This document shows, in pieces, positions 16,394 through 24,996 of a stretch of DNA of 45,255 nt (its first letter is position 1; every line of letters starts with the position of its first letter). The position numbers were made by a program, and so were the translations under genes. The DNA is taken from NCBI GenBank assembly GCA_937925335.1, contig CALEWY010000045.1, forward strand, positions 1 to 45,255, written 5' to 3'. The notes below the pieces were generated by a model. It searched no databases, was not told where the DNA came from, and saw only the letters and a program-made list of their open reading frames with translations. Source of the DNA: an uncultured Acidimicrobiales bacterium. GTDB lineage: Bacteria > Actinomycetota > Acidimicrobiia > Acidimicrobiales > SZUA-35.

Positions 16394-16423
16394 AGCCACT
16401 CGATACCGGAAAGCGACGTAGCG

Positions 16424-16642
16424 CTACGACGCGAGCACCCGGGGTGTTCCTTCGGCGAGGTCGAGCAACTCACCGCAGTTACGGCAGCGACGAATGGTGC
16501 TTTCGAGCGAATCAGCGCCAACGAGCGCTTCTTCTTCAACAGGAATGAGGTGGCGCGAATCAGTCGGGCTGGCACTCATGGCACAACTCGGACAAGTAAC
16601 TCGGGACGACTCGCATTCACGCATGTGGGCCAATCGGCCCAT
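16424..16642 (-). CDS. Small zinc-ribbon-like protein
   Basis: 72 residues from the ATG at 16642; an ATG at 16624 is an alternative. Two Cys pairs, CPSC near residue 18 and CRNCG near 53, are separated by about 35 residues (HLIPVEEEALVGADSLE) in the manner of a four-cysteine zinc ribbon. No family name is assigned. It is convergent with the preceding plus-strand gene, with 30 bp between stop codons. Its start region contains GGGCCGATTGGCCC, a palindrome that may be a control site. Confidence 0.5.
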   Translation of the reverse strand: MGRLAHMRECESSRVTCPSCAMSASPTDSRHLIPVEEEALVGADSLESTIRRCRNCGELLDLAEGTPRVLAS

Positions 16643-16751
16643 CCTGCGAATTCTTGAGTAGTCGAAGCCGGATGTTCACGAGCATTCACCGCGGTCGTTG
16701 CTCAACGAGAGGTTGAGGCCGCTCGTTGGTCACCGCGACTACGCTTTCCCG

Positions 16752-17735
16752 ATGCCTCTGCTGGCCCCGACCGATCCCGCGGTCCGAGAAATGATCGACG
16801 AGTTCTTTCTCGCTCGACGGCCAAAGAAGCACTCCGAGCACACGTTGGCTGCGTACCGACGTGATCTCGATTCGATCATGACTGCGCTCATGATGGTCAT
16901 CGACAAGGAGGATCCCGAGATCCTCATCAGTGATCTCGAGATCCGTGTGCTTCGACGAGCGTTCGCCGAGATCTCACATCAGTCCGAGTCGACGATCGCC
17001 CGCACGTGGTCGACATGGAATCAACTTTTCACCTTCCTGGTCGCAGAGGGTGTCGTCCCTGGCAATCCAATGGCGGCGGTCGAAAAGCCCCGAGTGCCGA
17101 AGAGTCGACCGAAGGCGATCACCGGCGATGACAGCGTGATGCGCCTCCTCGAAGTCGCGGCCCGTGGCCGCTCGGGGGCTCGAGACCCGTGGCCCGAGCG
17201 AGATCTGTGTGTGATCGTCGTTCTTCTCACGTGCGGCTTGCGACTCGCCGAGGTGTTGAGTCTCACGCTGCGCTCGATCGACGGCCCGGCTGGTGATCGC
17301 GTGATCGGTGTTCGAGGCAAAGGCCGCAAGGAACGAACGGTGCCGCTCGAGCCCGAGGTCGAAGCGATCATCGAGAGCTATCTCGAATCACGACGAGTCC
17401 GCTTTGGCGGGCGTCTTCCCGGCGACGCGGCGTTGATCGTCAACAATCGCGGCGAGCCAATGCAACGTGGCGGTCTGCAATACCTCGTCGACGCGCTCTA
17501 TCGGGAAGCCGGAATCCGCACGAGGGTTCCACAAGGTGCGCTCGTGCACGCCCTTCGCCACACCTTCGCCACGAGCCTGGCTCGCAACGGAGCAACGGGC
17601 ACCGAATTGCAACGGCTCCTCGGCCACGAATCGCTTGCAACAACCCAGCGTTACGTCGATGCGAGCGCCCGCGAAGTGCGCCAGGCAGCCCGCTCGAACG
17701 ATGCCTATCGGGTCCTCAAAGAGGTTCTCGACTGA
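16752..17735 (+). CDS. Tyrosine recombinase of the XerC/XerD type
   Basis: 327 residues from the ATG at 16752 (a TTG at 16698 would extend it). The N-terminal SAM-like core-binding domain (IDEFFLARRPKKHSEHTLAAYRRDLDSI) is followed by the catalytic domain with every expected residue: Arg in CGLRLAEVLSL, Lys in GKGRKERTVPL, His-x-x-Arg in HALRHTFAT, His in LLGHESLATT, and Tyr in QRYVDASA. Such enzymes resolve chromosome dimers or integrate elements. No attachment site or element border was found near it, so a housekeeping role is likely. It is unlike the dead recombinase at 2.1-2.4 kb, which lacks several of these boxes. Confidence 0.9.
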   Translation: MPLLAPTDPAVREMIDEFFLARRPKKHSEHTLAAYRRDLDSIMTALMMVIDKEDPEILISDLEIRVLRRAFAEISHQSESTIARTWSTWNQLFTFLVAEGVVPGNPMAAVEKPRVPKSRPKAITGDDSVMRLLEVAARGRSGARDPWPERDLCVIVVLLTCGLRLAEVLSLTLRSIDGPAGDRVIGVRGKGRKERTVPLEPEVEAIIESYLESRRVRFGGRLPGDAALIVNNRGEPMQRGGLQYLVDALYREAGIRTRVPQGALVHALRHTFATSLARNGATGTELQRLLGHESLATTQRYVDASAREVRQAARSNDAYRVLKEVLD

Positions 17736-17824
17736 CCTTCCGAGCGTTCTCGGACACGGTCCAACAAGACAGCCCTACCCAAGAGGTTGGATTCTGCACG
17801 TCGAATGCGGCAACCTTGCGCACG

Positions 17825-19390
17825 ATGGGCCGCAGAATTGACGTCGAACTCACAAGCGTCCGTGAAGACGGATCGTGGACATGGCGCGCCGCTGGCGCGA
17901 AACAGCCGAAAGGCGATGTCAGCGCTGGCCTGATGTACGACGGCGCTGCCGTTGGTGATGTTTGCCGCGTCGACGCCGACTTCTTGGTCGATGGCATCGA
18001 GGTCACCGAGGTGATCCCGCCAAAGGCGAAGAAGGAACGGTCCGGCATGTTGGAGATGATCTCCACGCCGATCAAAGACAGCGAGCTCGTCACCGAGGTC
18101 CGCGCTCCCCGTGGGAGTGGCGGAGGCCGACGTGACGGTAAGGGTCGCCGAGATGGTGGCCGTGGCCGAGACGGAAAGGGTCGTGACGGCAAGGGCCGAG
18201 GCGAAGGTGGCAAGGGCAAGGGTCGTGGTGGCGATAACCGCAACCGTGGACCGCGCCCCGATCCAATCCCCGAGCGTCCGAAGCCGAAGCGTCTGCGCCC
18301 GAAGCGAGATCATCGCAACGCCGCGCTCGCCGAGGTGCCAGAAGAGCACCGTCCGATCGCCGATCAGGTGTTGCAAGGCGGCCTTCCCGCTGTTCGCAGC
18401 GCCATCGAGAAGCAGAACGAAGAGGCGAAGGCCGACGGCAAGCCCGAGGTTCCCGTCGGCACCGTGATGTCGATTGCCGAGCCGCTCGCAAACACCATGC
18501 GCACCGCAGAGTGGCACGACCGTGCCGAAGCAGCGCTGGCCGATCTCGAAGAGCTCGATCTTCGTGACCTCCGCTCCGTGGTCGTCGCAGCCGACGCTGG
18601 CGCCAAGAACGACGAGACTCGTGCACTTGCCGAGCAGCTCAAAGACGGCTTGAACCGCCGCATCGAATCCGATCACCAGCAGTGGATCGACGACGTCAAG
18701 GTCTCGCTCAACGCTGGCCGAACGGTCCGTGCGCTCCGACTCAGCTCACGCCCGGTCAAGGCTGGCTCACCGCTGCCTCCCGAGCTCGGGGCTGACCTCG
18801 CCGACGCCGCCTCCAAGGCACTTGCCGGCGATATCACTCAGGATCGCTGGGCGACCGTCATCGACGCCGTGGCCTTCTCTCCTGTGCGGACCCAGGTCGT
18901 GCCGGCCGGCTACCCGAGCGAACCCTCTGAGGAGCTCCTCGAGGCTGTGCGCCGAATCGCCGACCGCCTGCCCGAGATCGCCCGGAAGCTTGGTATCGAC
19001 CCGGCAGAGGCCGCAAAGGCTCGCCGTCGTCGTCCACGCAAGAAGCCTGCTGGCAGGGGTAAGGGTGGCGACAAGCCCAAGGCCGCAAAGGACGACAAGC
19101 CCAAGGCTGAAGAGCCGAAGGCCGACGAAGCCAAGGCCGAAGAGACTGCCGCTCCTGCCGAAGCTGAGGCCGCAGCACCCGAGACAGCACCAGAAGCCGA
19201 AGCAGCACCCCCAGAGGCCGACGCAGCTCCAGAAGCCGAGGCAGCACCCGCCGCCGAAGCAGAAACGGCACCAGAAGCCGAAGCAGCTCCAGAAGCCGAA
19301 GCTGCACCCGCCCCAGAAGCTGAGGCAGCTCCTGAGGCTGAGGCCGCACCCGAGGCTGACGCAGCGCCGGAGGGCGACGAGAGTGTCTGA
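17825..19390 (+). CDS. Large protein with basic linker and Ala/Glu/Pro tail
   Basis: 521 residues from the ATG at 17825 (TTG at 17816 possible). The N-terminus looks like a small nucleic-acid-binding beta domain (RRIDVELTSVREDGSWTWRAAG ... AVGDVCRVDADFLV). It is followed by a Gly/Arg/Lys-rich linker of about 50 residues (RDGKGRRDGGRGRDGKGRG) of RNA-binding character. A helical middle part follows (NAALAEVPEEHRPIADQVL, then DLRDLRSVVVAADAG). The C-terminal 110 residues are Lys/Ala, then Ala/Glu/Pro repeats of APEAEA type. The repeats are encoded by near-identical DNA units, so length may vary between strains. Function unknown. Confidence 0.75.
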   Translation: MGRRIDVELTSVREDGSWTWRAAGAKQPKGDVSAGLMYDGAAVGDVCRVDADFLVDGIEVTEVIPPKAKKERSGMLEMISTPIKDSELVTEVRAPRGSGGGRRDGKGRRDGGRGRDGKGRDGKGRGEGGKGKGRGGDNRNRGPRPDPIPERPKPKRLRPKRDHRNAALAEVPEEHRPIADQVLQGGLPAVRSAIEKQNEEAKADGKPEVPVGTVMSIAEPLANTMRTAEWHDRAEAALADLEELDLRDLRSVVVAADAGAKNDETRALAEQLKDGLNRRIESDHQQWIDDVKVSLNAGRTVRALRLSSRPVKAGSPLPPELGADLADAASKALAGDITQDRWATVIDAVAFSPVRTQVVPAGYPSEPSEELLEAVRRIADRLPEIARKLGIDPAEAAKARRRRPRKKPAGRGKGGDKPKAAKDDKPKAEEPKADEAKAEETAAPAEAEAAAPETAPEAEAAPPEADAAPEAEAAPAAEAETAPEAEAAPEAEAAPAPEAEAAPEAEAAPEADAAPEGDESV

Positions 19391-20162
19391 GGGCAACGAG
19401 GCGGTCGAGTTCGTCGTTGACGGCCACGTTGGCCTGATCACGCTGAATCGCCCCGATGCTCGCAATGCGGTCAACAGCGACGTTGCCAGCGGTGTTGAGG
19501 CTGCCCTCGACACCATCGAGGCTGACGAGAACATCTGGCTTTCCATCATCACTGGCAACGGCCCCGTGTTCTGCGCTGGCGCAGACCTCAAGGCGGTCGC
19601 ATCCGGCGATGCGCGTGGGCTCAGCACCGAACGGGGCGGCTTTGGTGGCCTCGTGATGCGTGAACGCACGAAGCCCCTCATCGCCGCCTGTGATGGCCCA
19701 GCCCTCGCTGGTGGCACCGAGATCGTGCTCGCATGTGATCTCGTCGTCGCCTCGACCGCAGCTCGCTTCGGTGTCCCCGAAGTGAAGCGTTCATTGGTCG
19801 CCGCGGCCGGCGGTCTCTTCCGGCTTCCCCAGGTCCTCCCCCGCAACATCGCAACGGAGTTGATCCTCACGGGCGACCCAATCAGCGCAGAACGAGCCGC
19901 CGACTTCGGCATGGTCAACGTTTTGTGCGAGCCGGGTCAGGCGCTCACCGAGGCTCGAGCCCTCGCCGAGCGAATCGCCGTCAACGCTCCCCTTGCCGTC
20001 CGCGAGAGTCTTGCTGTCATGAAGGGTGCTGTGGGCGAAGACGACGCAACCGCGATGGCTCGCTCGAACGACGCCATCCGACGTCTCGCCAAGACCGACG
20101 ACTACGCCGAGGGCCCTCAAGCATTCATCGAGAAGCGCCCACCGGAGTGGAAGGGCCGCTAG
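19383..20162 (+). CDS. Enoyl-CoA hydratase/isomerase (crotonase) family
   Basis: 259 residues from the GTG at 19383, which overlaps the end of the previous gene by 8 bp. The crotonase fold begins EFVVDGHVGLITLNRPDARNAV. Both oxyanion-hole segments are present: GPVFCAGADLKAV, and CDGPALAGGTEIVLACDLVVAS. The C-terminal helix region reads EGPQAFIEKRPPEWKGR, usual for the family. The reaction is probably hydration or isomerisation of an enoyl-CoA; the glutamates of the active site could not be assigned with certainty. Its stop shares CTAG with the convergent GNAT gene. Confidence 0.9.
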   Translation: MSEGNEAVEFVVDGHVGLITLNRPDARNAVNSDVASGVEAALDTIEADENIWLSIITGNGPVFCAGADLKAVASGDARGLSTERGGFGGLVMRERTKPLIAACDGPALAGGTEIVLACDLVVASTAARFGVPEVKRSLVAAAGGLFRLPQVLPRNIATELILTGDPISAERAADFGMVNVLCEPGQALTEARALAERIAVNAPLAVRESLAVMKGAVGEDDATAMARSNDAIRRLAKTDDYAEGPQAFIEKRPPEWKGR

Positions 20163-20641
20163 GCCTCGTCGGCCAGCGAGCGCTGCACGGTCAACAGCCG
20201 TGCTTTCAGCCCAAAGCTCTCGAAGAAGTTCTTCGTTTCGCGATCGCCGGGCAGCGCACGGGATTCGATTCCGAAGCACCCTTGTGCGGTCGCCCACTCG
20301 ACGGCGAAGTTCATCACGGCCTCACCAACACCAACCTCGCGAGCCTCAGGGTCGACGAGGAAGTGATCGAGACGCGCAATCGTGCGCGAGTCGTCGAACC
20401 GGATGAGTCGAACGGTTGCGAAGCCGAACGGAACGTCGTCGAAGGTGCCGACCACGAGAATCGAATCGTCGTCATCAGCGAGCGCCCTATCGAGATGATC
20501 CTCAAGGGGGCCTTCCAAACTGTCGTCGGCGAGCAACATCGAACCCCCGCGCTTGTCGGGAAGGGATGCGCTGTGCGCCGTGCCGAGTGCAACTAGCACC
20601 GGCAGGTCATCAGATGTGCCAAGCCGGGCTGACTCAGCCAC
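20159..20641 (-). CDS. GNAT-family N-acetyltransferase
   Basis: 160 residues. The GNAT pattern is visible: SARLGTSDDLPVLVALG at the N-terminus, the substrate strand SILVVGTFDDVPFGFATVRLI, the central strand ARLDHFLVDPEAREVGVGEAVMN (with the acetyl-CoA-loop-like REVGVGEA), and the C-terminal FFESFGLKARLLTVQRSL. The substrate is unknown. Stop codon TAG lies on the palindromic CTAG shared with the crotonase stop on the other strand. The next gene upstream starts only 2 bp away (20644), probably the same operon. Confidence 0.85.
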   Translation of the reverse strand: MAESARLGTSDDLPVLVALGTAHSASLPDKRGGSMLLADDSLEGPLEDHLDRALADDDDSILVVGTFDDVPFGFATVRLIRFDDSRTIARLDHFLVDPEAREVGVGEAVMNFAVEWATAQGCFGIESRALPGDRETKNFFESFGLKARLLTVQRSLADEA

Positions 20642-20643
20642 GT

Positions 20644-21342
20644 TCAGTCTTCCAAGCGATCGAGCTTGGAGAGGATCGTCTTGCGGTTTCGACCATTCGC
20701 CTCGTGCGCACGAACCGTGGCTCGCTGTGCGCTCGACAAGTCGTCGAGCAGCGGAATGATCTCACGAGCCTTCAGATCGTCATACCGAGCGATCGGCAGC
20801 CGTGGAGCGTCGGCCTTCGCCTCCGAGCCCTTCTTCGCTGCAGGCTTCTTTGCGGCACGCTTTTTGGCCGCTGCCTTCTTCGGCGCTGCCTTCTTGGTCT
20901 CGGTCTTCTTCGCAGCTGCCTTCTTCGGCGCGGCCTTCTTCGCAGCTGGCTTCTCGGCCTCAGCCTTCTTCGGCGCTGGCTTCTCACCAGCAGCCTTCTT
21001 CGCCTCGTCCACGTCGATCACCTCGTCGGTGTTCGACGGAGTCGAAGCGGCTTCATCGGGCGCGAGGCCGACCATCACGCCAACTTCGGTGATGCCTTTT
21101 GCGACCGTTGAAGCAGCCGTTTCGACCACCTCGGTGATCAATCCATCGACGCCGAGCTTCTGCGCTTGGCGAGAGCCTTCCTTGGCCGCCATCTGGCCCA
21201 TGAGTTTGGCAATCTGGACTTGGCTCTTGCCTCGGCGGACGAGAGTCGGAACAACGTTCTTGTACTCATAGACCAGCCCGATCGGCGCGTAGAGCACCGC
21301 TTCGGCGATCTGTTCGAGTGGCGATGATTCCGACTCAGCCAT
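20644..21342 (-). CDS. Ala/Lys-rich protein of the lipid-droplet-associated type
   Basis: 232 residues. The N-terminal 90 residues (SPLEQIAEAVLYAPIGLVYEY, then KSQVQIAKLMGQMAAKEG) are amphipathic. A long repetitive stretch of KKAAPKKAAAKK type spans about 115-180. A conserved C-terminal module begins PIARYDDLKAREIIPLLDDL and continues AQRATVRAHEANGRNRKTILSKLD. In actinobacteria such C-terminal modules occur in proteins annotated as lipid-droplet-associated or histone-like; this is from memory. The basic repeat suggests nucleic-acid or surface binding. It lies between DUF4193-like and GNAT genes in a tight minus-strand group. Confidence 0.7.
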   Translation of the reverse strand: MAESESSPLEQIAEAVLYAPIGLVYEYKNVVPTLVRRGKSQVQIAKLMGQMAAKEGSRQAQKLGVDGLITEVVETAASTVAKGITEVGVMVGLAPDEAASTPSNTDEVIDVDEAKKAAGEKPAPKKAEAEKPAAKKAAPKKAAAKKTETKKAAPKKAAAKKRAAKKPAAKKGSEAKADAPRLPIARYDDLKAREIIPLLDDLSSAQRATVRAHEANGRNRKTILSKLDRLED

Positions 21343-21344
21343 GG

Positions 21345-21833
21345 TCAGCTACCGACCGGCCGGTGCAGTTCAACACCATCACCCATCGAACACGGAATGT
21401 TCGTTTGGCTCTGGTTGACGACGAGGTAGCAAATTTCACACAAGAACTCGTTCTTGCCACGCTGGGCAAGCTCGGTGTTGATCTTCGGAGCGTTGTCTTC
21501 TTCTTCGTCGTCTTCGTCATCGTCTGATGCTGCGAGACGAACCTTCAAGATCTCGTCGAGGTCGGCCTCAACGTCATCTTCTTCGTCGTCATCGTCATCT
21601 TCTTCTTCGTCGACTTTGCGAGCACGAGGACGAGGCGCGTCGCCGTCTTCGTCATCGTCCTCTTCTTCTTCGTCGCTTTCGCCAACGGCTACGGCGACGA
21701 AATCTCCGTCGAGATCCTCGTCGTCGATTTCGCCATCGATCTCTTCGACGTCAAGCTCGGCGTCTTCGAGATCGGCGTCTTCTTCGACGACCGCTTCGTC
21801 GGTTTCTTCGATGTCGTCGTTGTCATCACTCAT
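21345..21833 (-). CDS. Acidic DUF4193-like protein with a Cys pair
   Basis: 162 residues; 2 bp separate it from the next gene downstream. The first 110 residues are almost entirely Asp/Glu with Val/Ala (DDEDDDEEDDVEAD). The C-terminal module carries NEFLCEICYLVVNQSQ, then NIPCSMGDG. The DUF4193 family of actinobacteria has an acidic region and a CxxC followed by a second Cys pair. Here only one Cys is left in the second pair, so zinc binding may be incomplete or use another residue. The function is unknown. Confidence 0.75.
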   Translation of the reverse strand: MSDDNDDIEETDEAVVEEDADLEDAELDVEEIDGEIDDEDLDGDFVAVAVGESDEEEEDDDEDGDAPRPRARKVDEEEDDDDDEEDDVEADLDEILKVRLAASDDDEDDEEEDNAPKINTELAQRGKNEFLCEICYLVVNQSQTNIPCSMGDGVELHRPVGS

Positions 21834-21964
21834 TGGGGGCCTCGATCGTGCATTCGCAGATTGCGGCGGACTCTACACATTCGCCGGTCGAACTCGCGTG
21901 ACCGTAGTAGCGATTTCGAGTGTCGTTCGCCACCTGGATGCGATCGTGTCAGATCTCACACCGA

Positions 21965-23215
21965 TCAACCAGCTGGGACGAAGAACTGACGGTGGGCCAA
22001 CACACTGGCCACATAGGCGTCGGTTGAGTCGGGAAGTTCGACCTCGGGGTCGGCCAAGTTGGCCTTCACCGCGTTCGGACCCTGGAAGTAGCCGGCGAGT
22101 GCGAGCTCCATCGAACCCATGTAGTTGTTGAGCCAACGGATGTACCGGGCGCTCATGCGGATGTTGTCGTCAGCGACGTCACTCCGCAGGCCAGGGTTAC
22201 CGAGCAGGTCGCTGGCGACCCAGCCCGCTGTGGCCGGCATGAACTGTCCAACGCCATAGGCACCGGATGACGACACGATGTGCTCACGCCATCCGGACTC
22301 CTGCCAGGCAACGGCCATCAGAAGATCGACCGGAACACCCTCTTCTGCTGCCCAGCGCTCGAACGACGGAATCATCGAGCGACGATCCGGATCATTGAGA
22401 ATGTAGGAAGGCAGGTTCGGGTAGGCGGCGAGTGCGGTTGCTCGATCGACAGCTGGTCGACTCGACTGCGGCCGCTCCGAGATCGGGACCGATGAAGAGT
22501 CAGAAGACGACTCGGTGGGTGCAGGGGTTGCTTCGGGCTTGGGCTCGGGTTCAGCCTCTGCCGGTGCTTGGCCGGGCAGGTTCAAAACATCGCCGGAACG
22601 GATGCGATCTGGGTTGTCGATGTTGTTGAACGATGCGAGCACACCGGCGTCGACGCCGTTGTCTCGTGCGATTTCGCTCAGCGATTCACCGGGCGAGACC
22701 GTGTAGGTCGCAACGGTGACGAGATTCGAGGAATCGGTGCTGGCTTGAGCATCACTCGATCCAGAGTCGGTGCTGGGCGCAGGCTCAGCAGCGAGGGCCG
22801 GGGTCGGCGTTGTGGTCGCTCCCCCAGGAATGATCAACACGGCACCGACACGAATGCGGTTCGGGTTCGAGATGTTGTTGACCTTCGCAAGCTCTGCTCG
22901 GCTCACGCCGTGATCGCGGGCGATCTCGCTGAGCGTGTCACCCGACTGCACCGTGTAGGTCGTGCGGGGAATCGTGAGGGTCTGGCCGATGCTGATGCGG
23001 TTTGCATCCGGCAGGCCGTTCGCCTCGACGAGGTCGCTGGTGCTCACCTGATAGGTGCGCGCGATCTGGGTCAACGTCTCGCCGGGCTTCACCTCATGCT
23101 CTTCTGCAAGAGCGGGGGCCGCCAGACCACCGAGCGCCATCGTCGTTGCCAGAGCAGCACCGACGACCTGACGTCGAAATCGACGTGGTTCAAAACTGAT
23201 TCGTGTCATCGCCAT
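21965..23215 (-). CDS. Secreted LysM-lytic transglycosylase
   Basis: 416 residues. A Sec signal peptide ending ALGGLAAPALAEE is followed by three LysM domains: about 39-82 (VKPGETLTQIARTYQVS), about 87-130 (YTVQSGDTLSEIARDHGVS) and about 166-210 (YTVSPGESLSEIARDNGV). Pro/Ser/Ala linkers lead to a Goose/SLT-type catalytic domain with the Glu in AWQESGWREH and the structural segment SGAYGVGQFMPATAGWV. It binds and cleaves peptidoglycan between MurNAc and GlcNAc outside the membrane. It is followed by DUF4193-like and AK-rich genes on the same strand. No inhibitor gene is seen. Confidence 0.92.
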   Translation of the reverse strand: MAMTRISFEPRRFRRQVVGAALATTMALGGLAAPALAEEHEVKPGETLTQIARTYQVSTSDLVEANGLPDANRISIGQTLTIPRTTYTVQSGDTLSEIARDHGVSRAELAKVNNISNPNRIRVGAVLIIPGGATTTPTPALAAEPAPSTDSGSSDAQASTDSSNLVTVATYTVSPGESLSEIARDNGVDAGVLASFNNIDNPDRIRSGDVLNLPGQAPAEAEPEPKPEATPAPTESSSDSSSVPISERPQSSRPAVDRATALAAYPNLPSYILNDPDRRSMIPSFERWAAEEGVPVDLLMAVAWQESGWREHIVSSSGAYGVGQFMPATAGWVASDLLGNPGLRSDVADDNIRMSARYIRWLNNYMGSMELALAGYFQGPNAVKANLADPEVELPDSTDAYVASVLAHRQFFVPAG

Positions 23216-23332
23216 GCAGGACCAGTCGGTCCGTTCGGCCTACATGTTGAGTCTTTCGGACCAGAAGTTGTGGCCCGTTCGGCCTACGCGGGCGGACGGA
23301 TAGATCGCCGATTCTGGCCCACCCCAGCGGGT

Positions 23333-24946
23333 CTAGGACGAAGCTTCGGCACGACGAGCCTCGGCCCGTCGTTCGGCCTCGAGCCGTTCGAGATCAGACT
23401 CGGTCGAGTGGTTCACGAAGGTCATCATCTCGGCGATGGCGTGGTGGCCAGCCTCCTGAGCGATCTTCGTGTGCATCTGCTGGGCCACCGTGCGGTACGC
23501 CGGATGGCCTTGTGGCGTGCTCCGCAACTCGAGCATGTGCATCGCCGCACGAGCGTTGAGGTTGAAGTTGAACCGCACTCGGTAGGCCAACGACACCGCA
23601 TAGGACGCCTGGGGCCCAAATGGTGGCTCGAGAGCCTCGTAGAGCGACGCTGATCGCTCCATGGCGGAATCGAACTCGTCGGCCACGCCCGCCTCGTCGA
23701 TGAGCTCAGGGCGGGTGAATCCGTGGTGCGGATTGAGCTGTTGCCACACGACCGTGAGCAAGCGGTGACGCTGGAGATCTCGGAAGGCTCCGTAGTCGGC
23801 GAGGACGTCGAAGCGGTAGAACGGTCGCTCGAGTGCACGGCCGGGGCGGTGCCGTCGGTTGCGACGGTCGCCGGTGTAGGCCTTGATGACGCGAACACGA
23901 TCTTCCACCGTCATCGCCCGGACCTGATCCTCGATCTTGCGCTCGGGCAGATGCGAGAACGGGTAGAGCATCGCGGCGACCACCTTGACCTCCGCATCGG
24001 GGTCGAAGTCGACAAGATCGACGATGGCATCGGAGTCGGGGGCTGCGTCTTCGATGAGGAGATCCTCGGCGAGGTCCTCCATCGAGGCATCGGTGTCGGC
24101 GAGGTAGTCGCTCCATGCGCCGCCACGGTCCGGAAGGTCGACGCGCTTCACGAACGACGGAATCACTTTGCGCAGCTCGTTGAGCATGAGCTCGGCGTAA
24201 TGACGAGCTTCCGGAAGGGGATGCGAACGCATACGGATCAGCATCTGCTCGTAGGCCTGTCCGCTGCCGTATATGCCAACGTTTGACTGTGCGGCTGCCG
24301 GCAAGATGCCTCGAACGGCGTCGAGCGCTTTGGCCTTCACGGCCATGCGATAGATGAAGTCGCTATCGCCGACCGCCTTCGGCGTCGACTTGCGCACGTG
24401 CTCTTCCATGATCGGTGCAAGACGGGCGTAGGTGTCGAACAGTCGGTCGAGGTCGCCGACGTAGCGGGTGCCGAGTTCGGACGAAAGGATCTGCGGATCG
24501 CGGAAGTAGCGATAGCGACCATCGGCTCGGCTGTCGTAGTTGATGTAGCGAGTCGACTGTTCGAGATAGCTCGCCAGCCGGCCCCACTCGAGCACCTTGG
24601 TCAACAGGTTCGATGCTTGCTCACAGGCGAGGTGAACCCCGCCGAGTTGAGCGACCGAGTCATCGCCGTACTCAAAGAAGACCTTCTCGTAGAGCTCTTC
24701 GGCCCGCTCGAGTCCGATCGTTGCGTCGATGGTGGCGTCACCTTCGATGTCGAGTTCGCCGAGGAACTCGTCGAGGAACAGCCGTCGAAGACTCTTCGGT
24801 GAACGGGAGTAGCGGGCAAAGAGCGCCCCTTTGACCACCTCCGGGAGGTTGACCAGCGCGAAAACCGGCTGATCGAGGTTTGTGAAGTAACGACGGAGAA
24901 TGTCGGCTTCGTTGGCACTGAATTCCTCGACCACGTACGCACTCAC
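23333..24946 (-). CDS. Two-domain ThyX-like protein with altered motif
   Basis: About 537 residues if it starts at GTG 24946 (VSAYVVEEFSANEADILRRY); a GTG at 24973 would add nine residues. It contains two ThyX-like halves: the first around YGDDSVAQLGGVHLACEQASNLLTK, and the second around FRDLQRHRLLTVVWQQL. The flavin-dependent thymidylate synthase signature RHRxxSxNxxSxR is changed in the second half to RHRLLTVVWQQL, without the usual Ser or final Arg. Family members of this double type are common in actinobacteria and are annotated as ThyX-like. Loss of the key residues argues against thymidylate synthase activity. Probably a flavin- or nucleotide-binding protein of other function. Confidence 0.8.
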   Translation of the reverse strand: MSAYVVEEFSANEADILRRYFTNLDQPVFALVNLPEVVKGALFARYSRSPKSLRRLFLDEFLGELDIEGDATIDATIGLERAEELYEKVFFEYGDDSVAQLGGVHLACEQASNLLTKVLEWGRLASYLEQSTRYINYDSRADGRYRYFRDPQILSSELGTRYVGDLDRLFDTYARLAPIMEEHVRKSTPKAVGDSDFIYRMAVKAKALDAVRGILPAAAQSNVGIYGSGQAYEQMLIRMRSHPLPEARHYAELMLNELRKVIPSFVKRVDLPDRGGAWSDYLADTDASMEDLAEDLLIEDAAPDSDAIVDLVDFDPDAEVKVVAAMLYPFSHLPERKIEDQVRAMTVEDRVRVIKAYTGDRRNRRHRPGRALERPFYRFDVLADYGAFRDLQRHRLLTVVWQQLNPHHGFTRPELIDEAGVADEFDSAMERSASLYEALEPPFGPQASYAVSLAYRVRFNFNLNARAAMHMLELRSTPQGHPAYRTVAQQMHTKIAQEAGHHAIAEMMTFVNHSTESDLERLEAERRAEARRAEASS

Positions 24947-24996
24947 GGTGACAGAGCGTATTCGCGCCACCACCGTCGCGGGCGAATGGGCGCAGA

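Noticed and set aside
16752..17735. Active integrase of a mobile element
   Set aside because: All catalytic residues are there, but no attachment-site repeats, tRNA or cargo border are seen; Xer-like housekeeping is more likely.
17705..19918. Long open frames on the minus strand opposite the basic-linker and crotonase genes
   Set aside because: They mirror the codon-position bias of the plus-strand genes, with no ribosome-binding sites or domains; typical shadows in GC-rich DNA.
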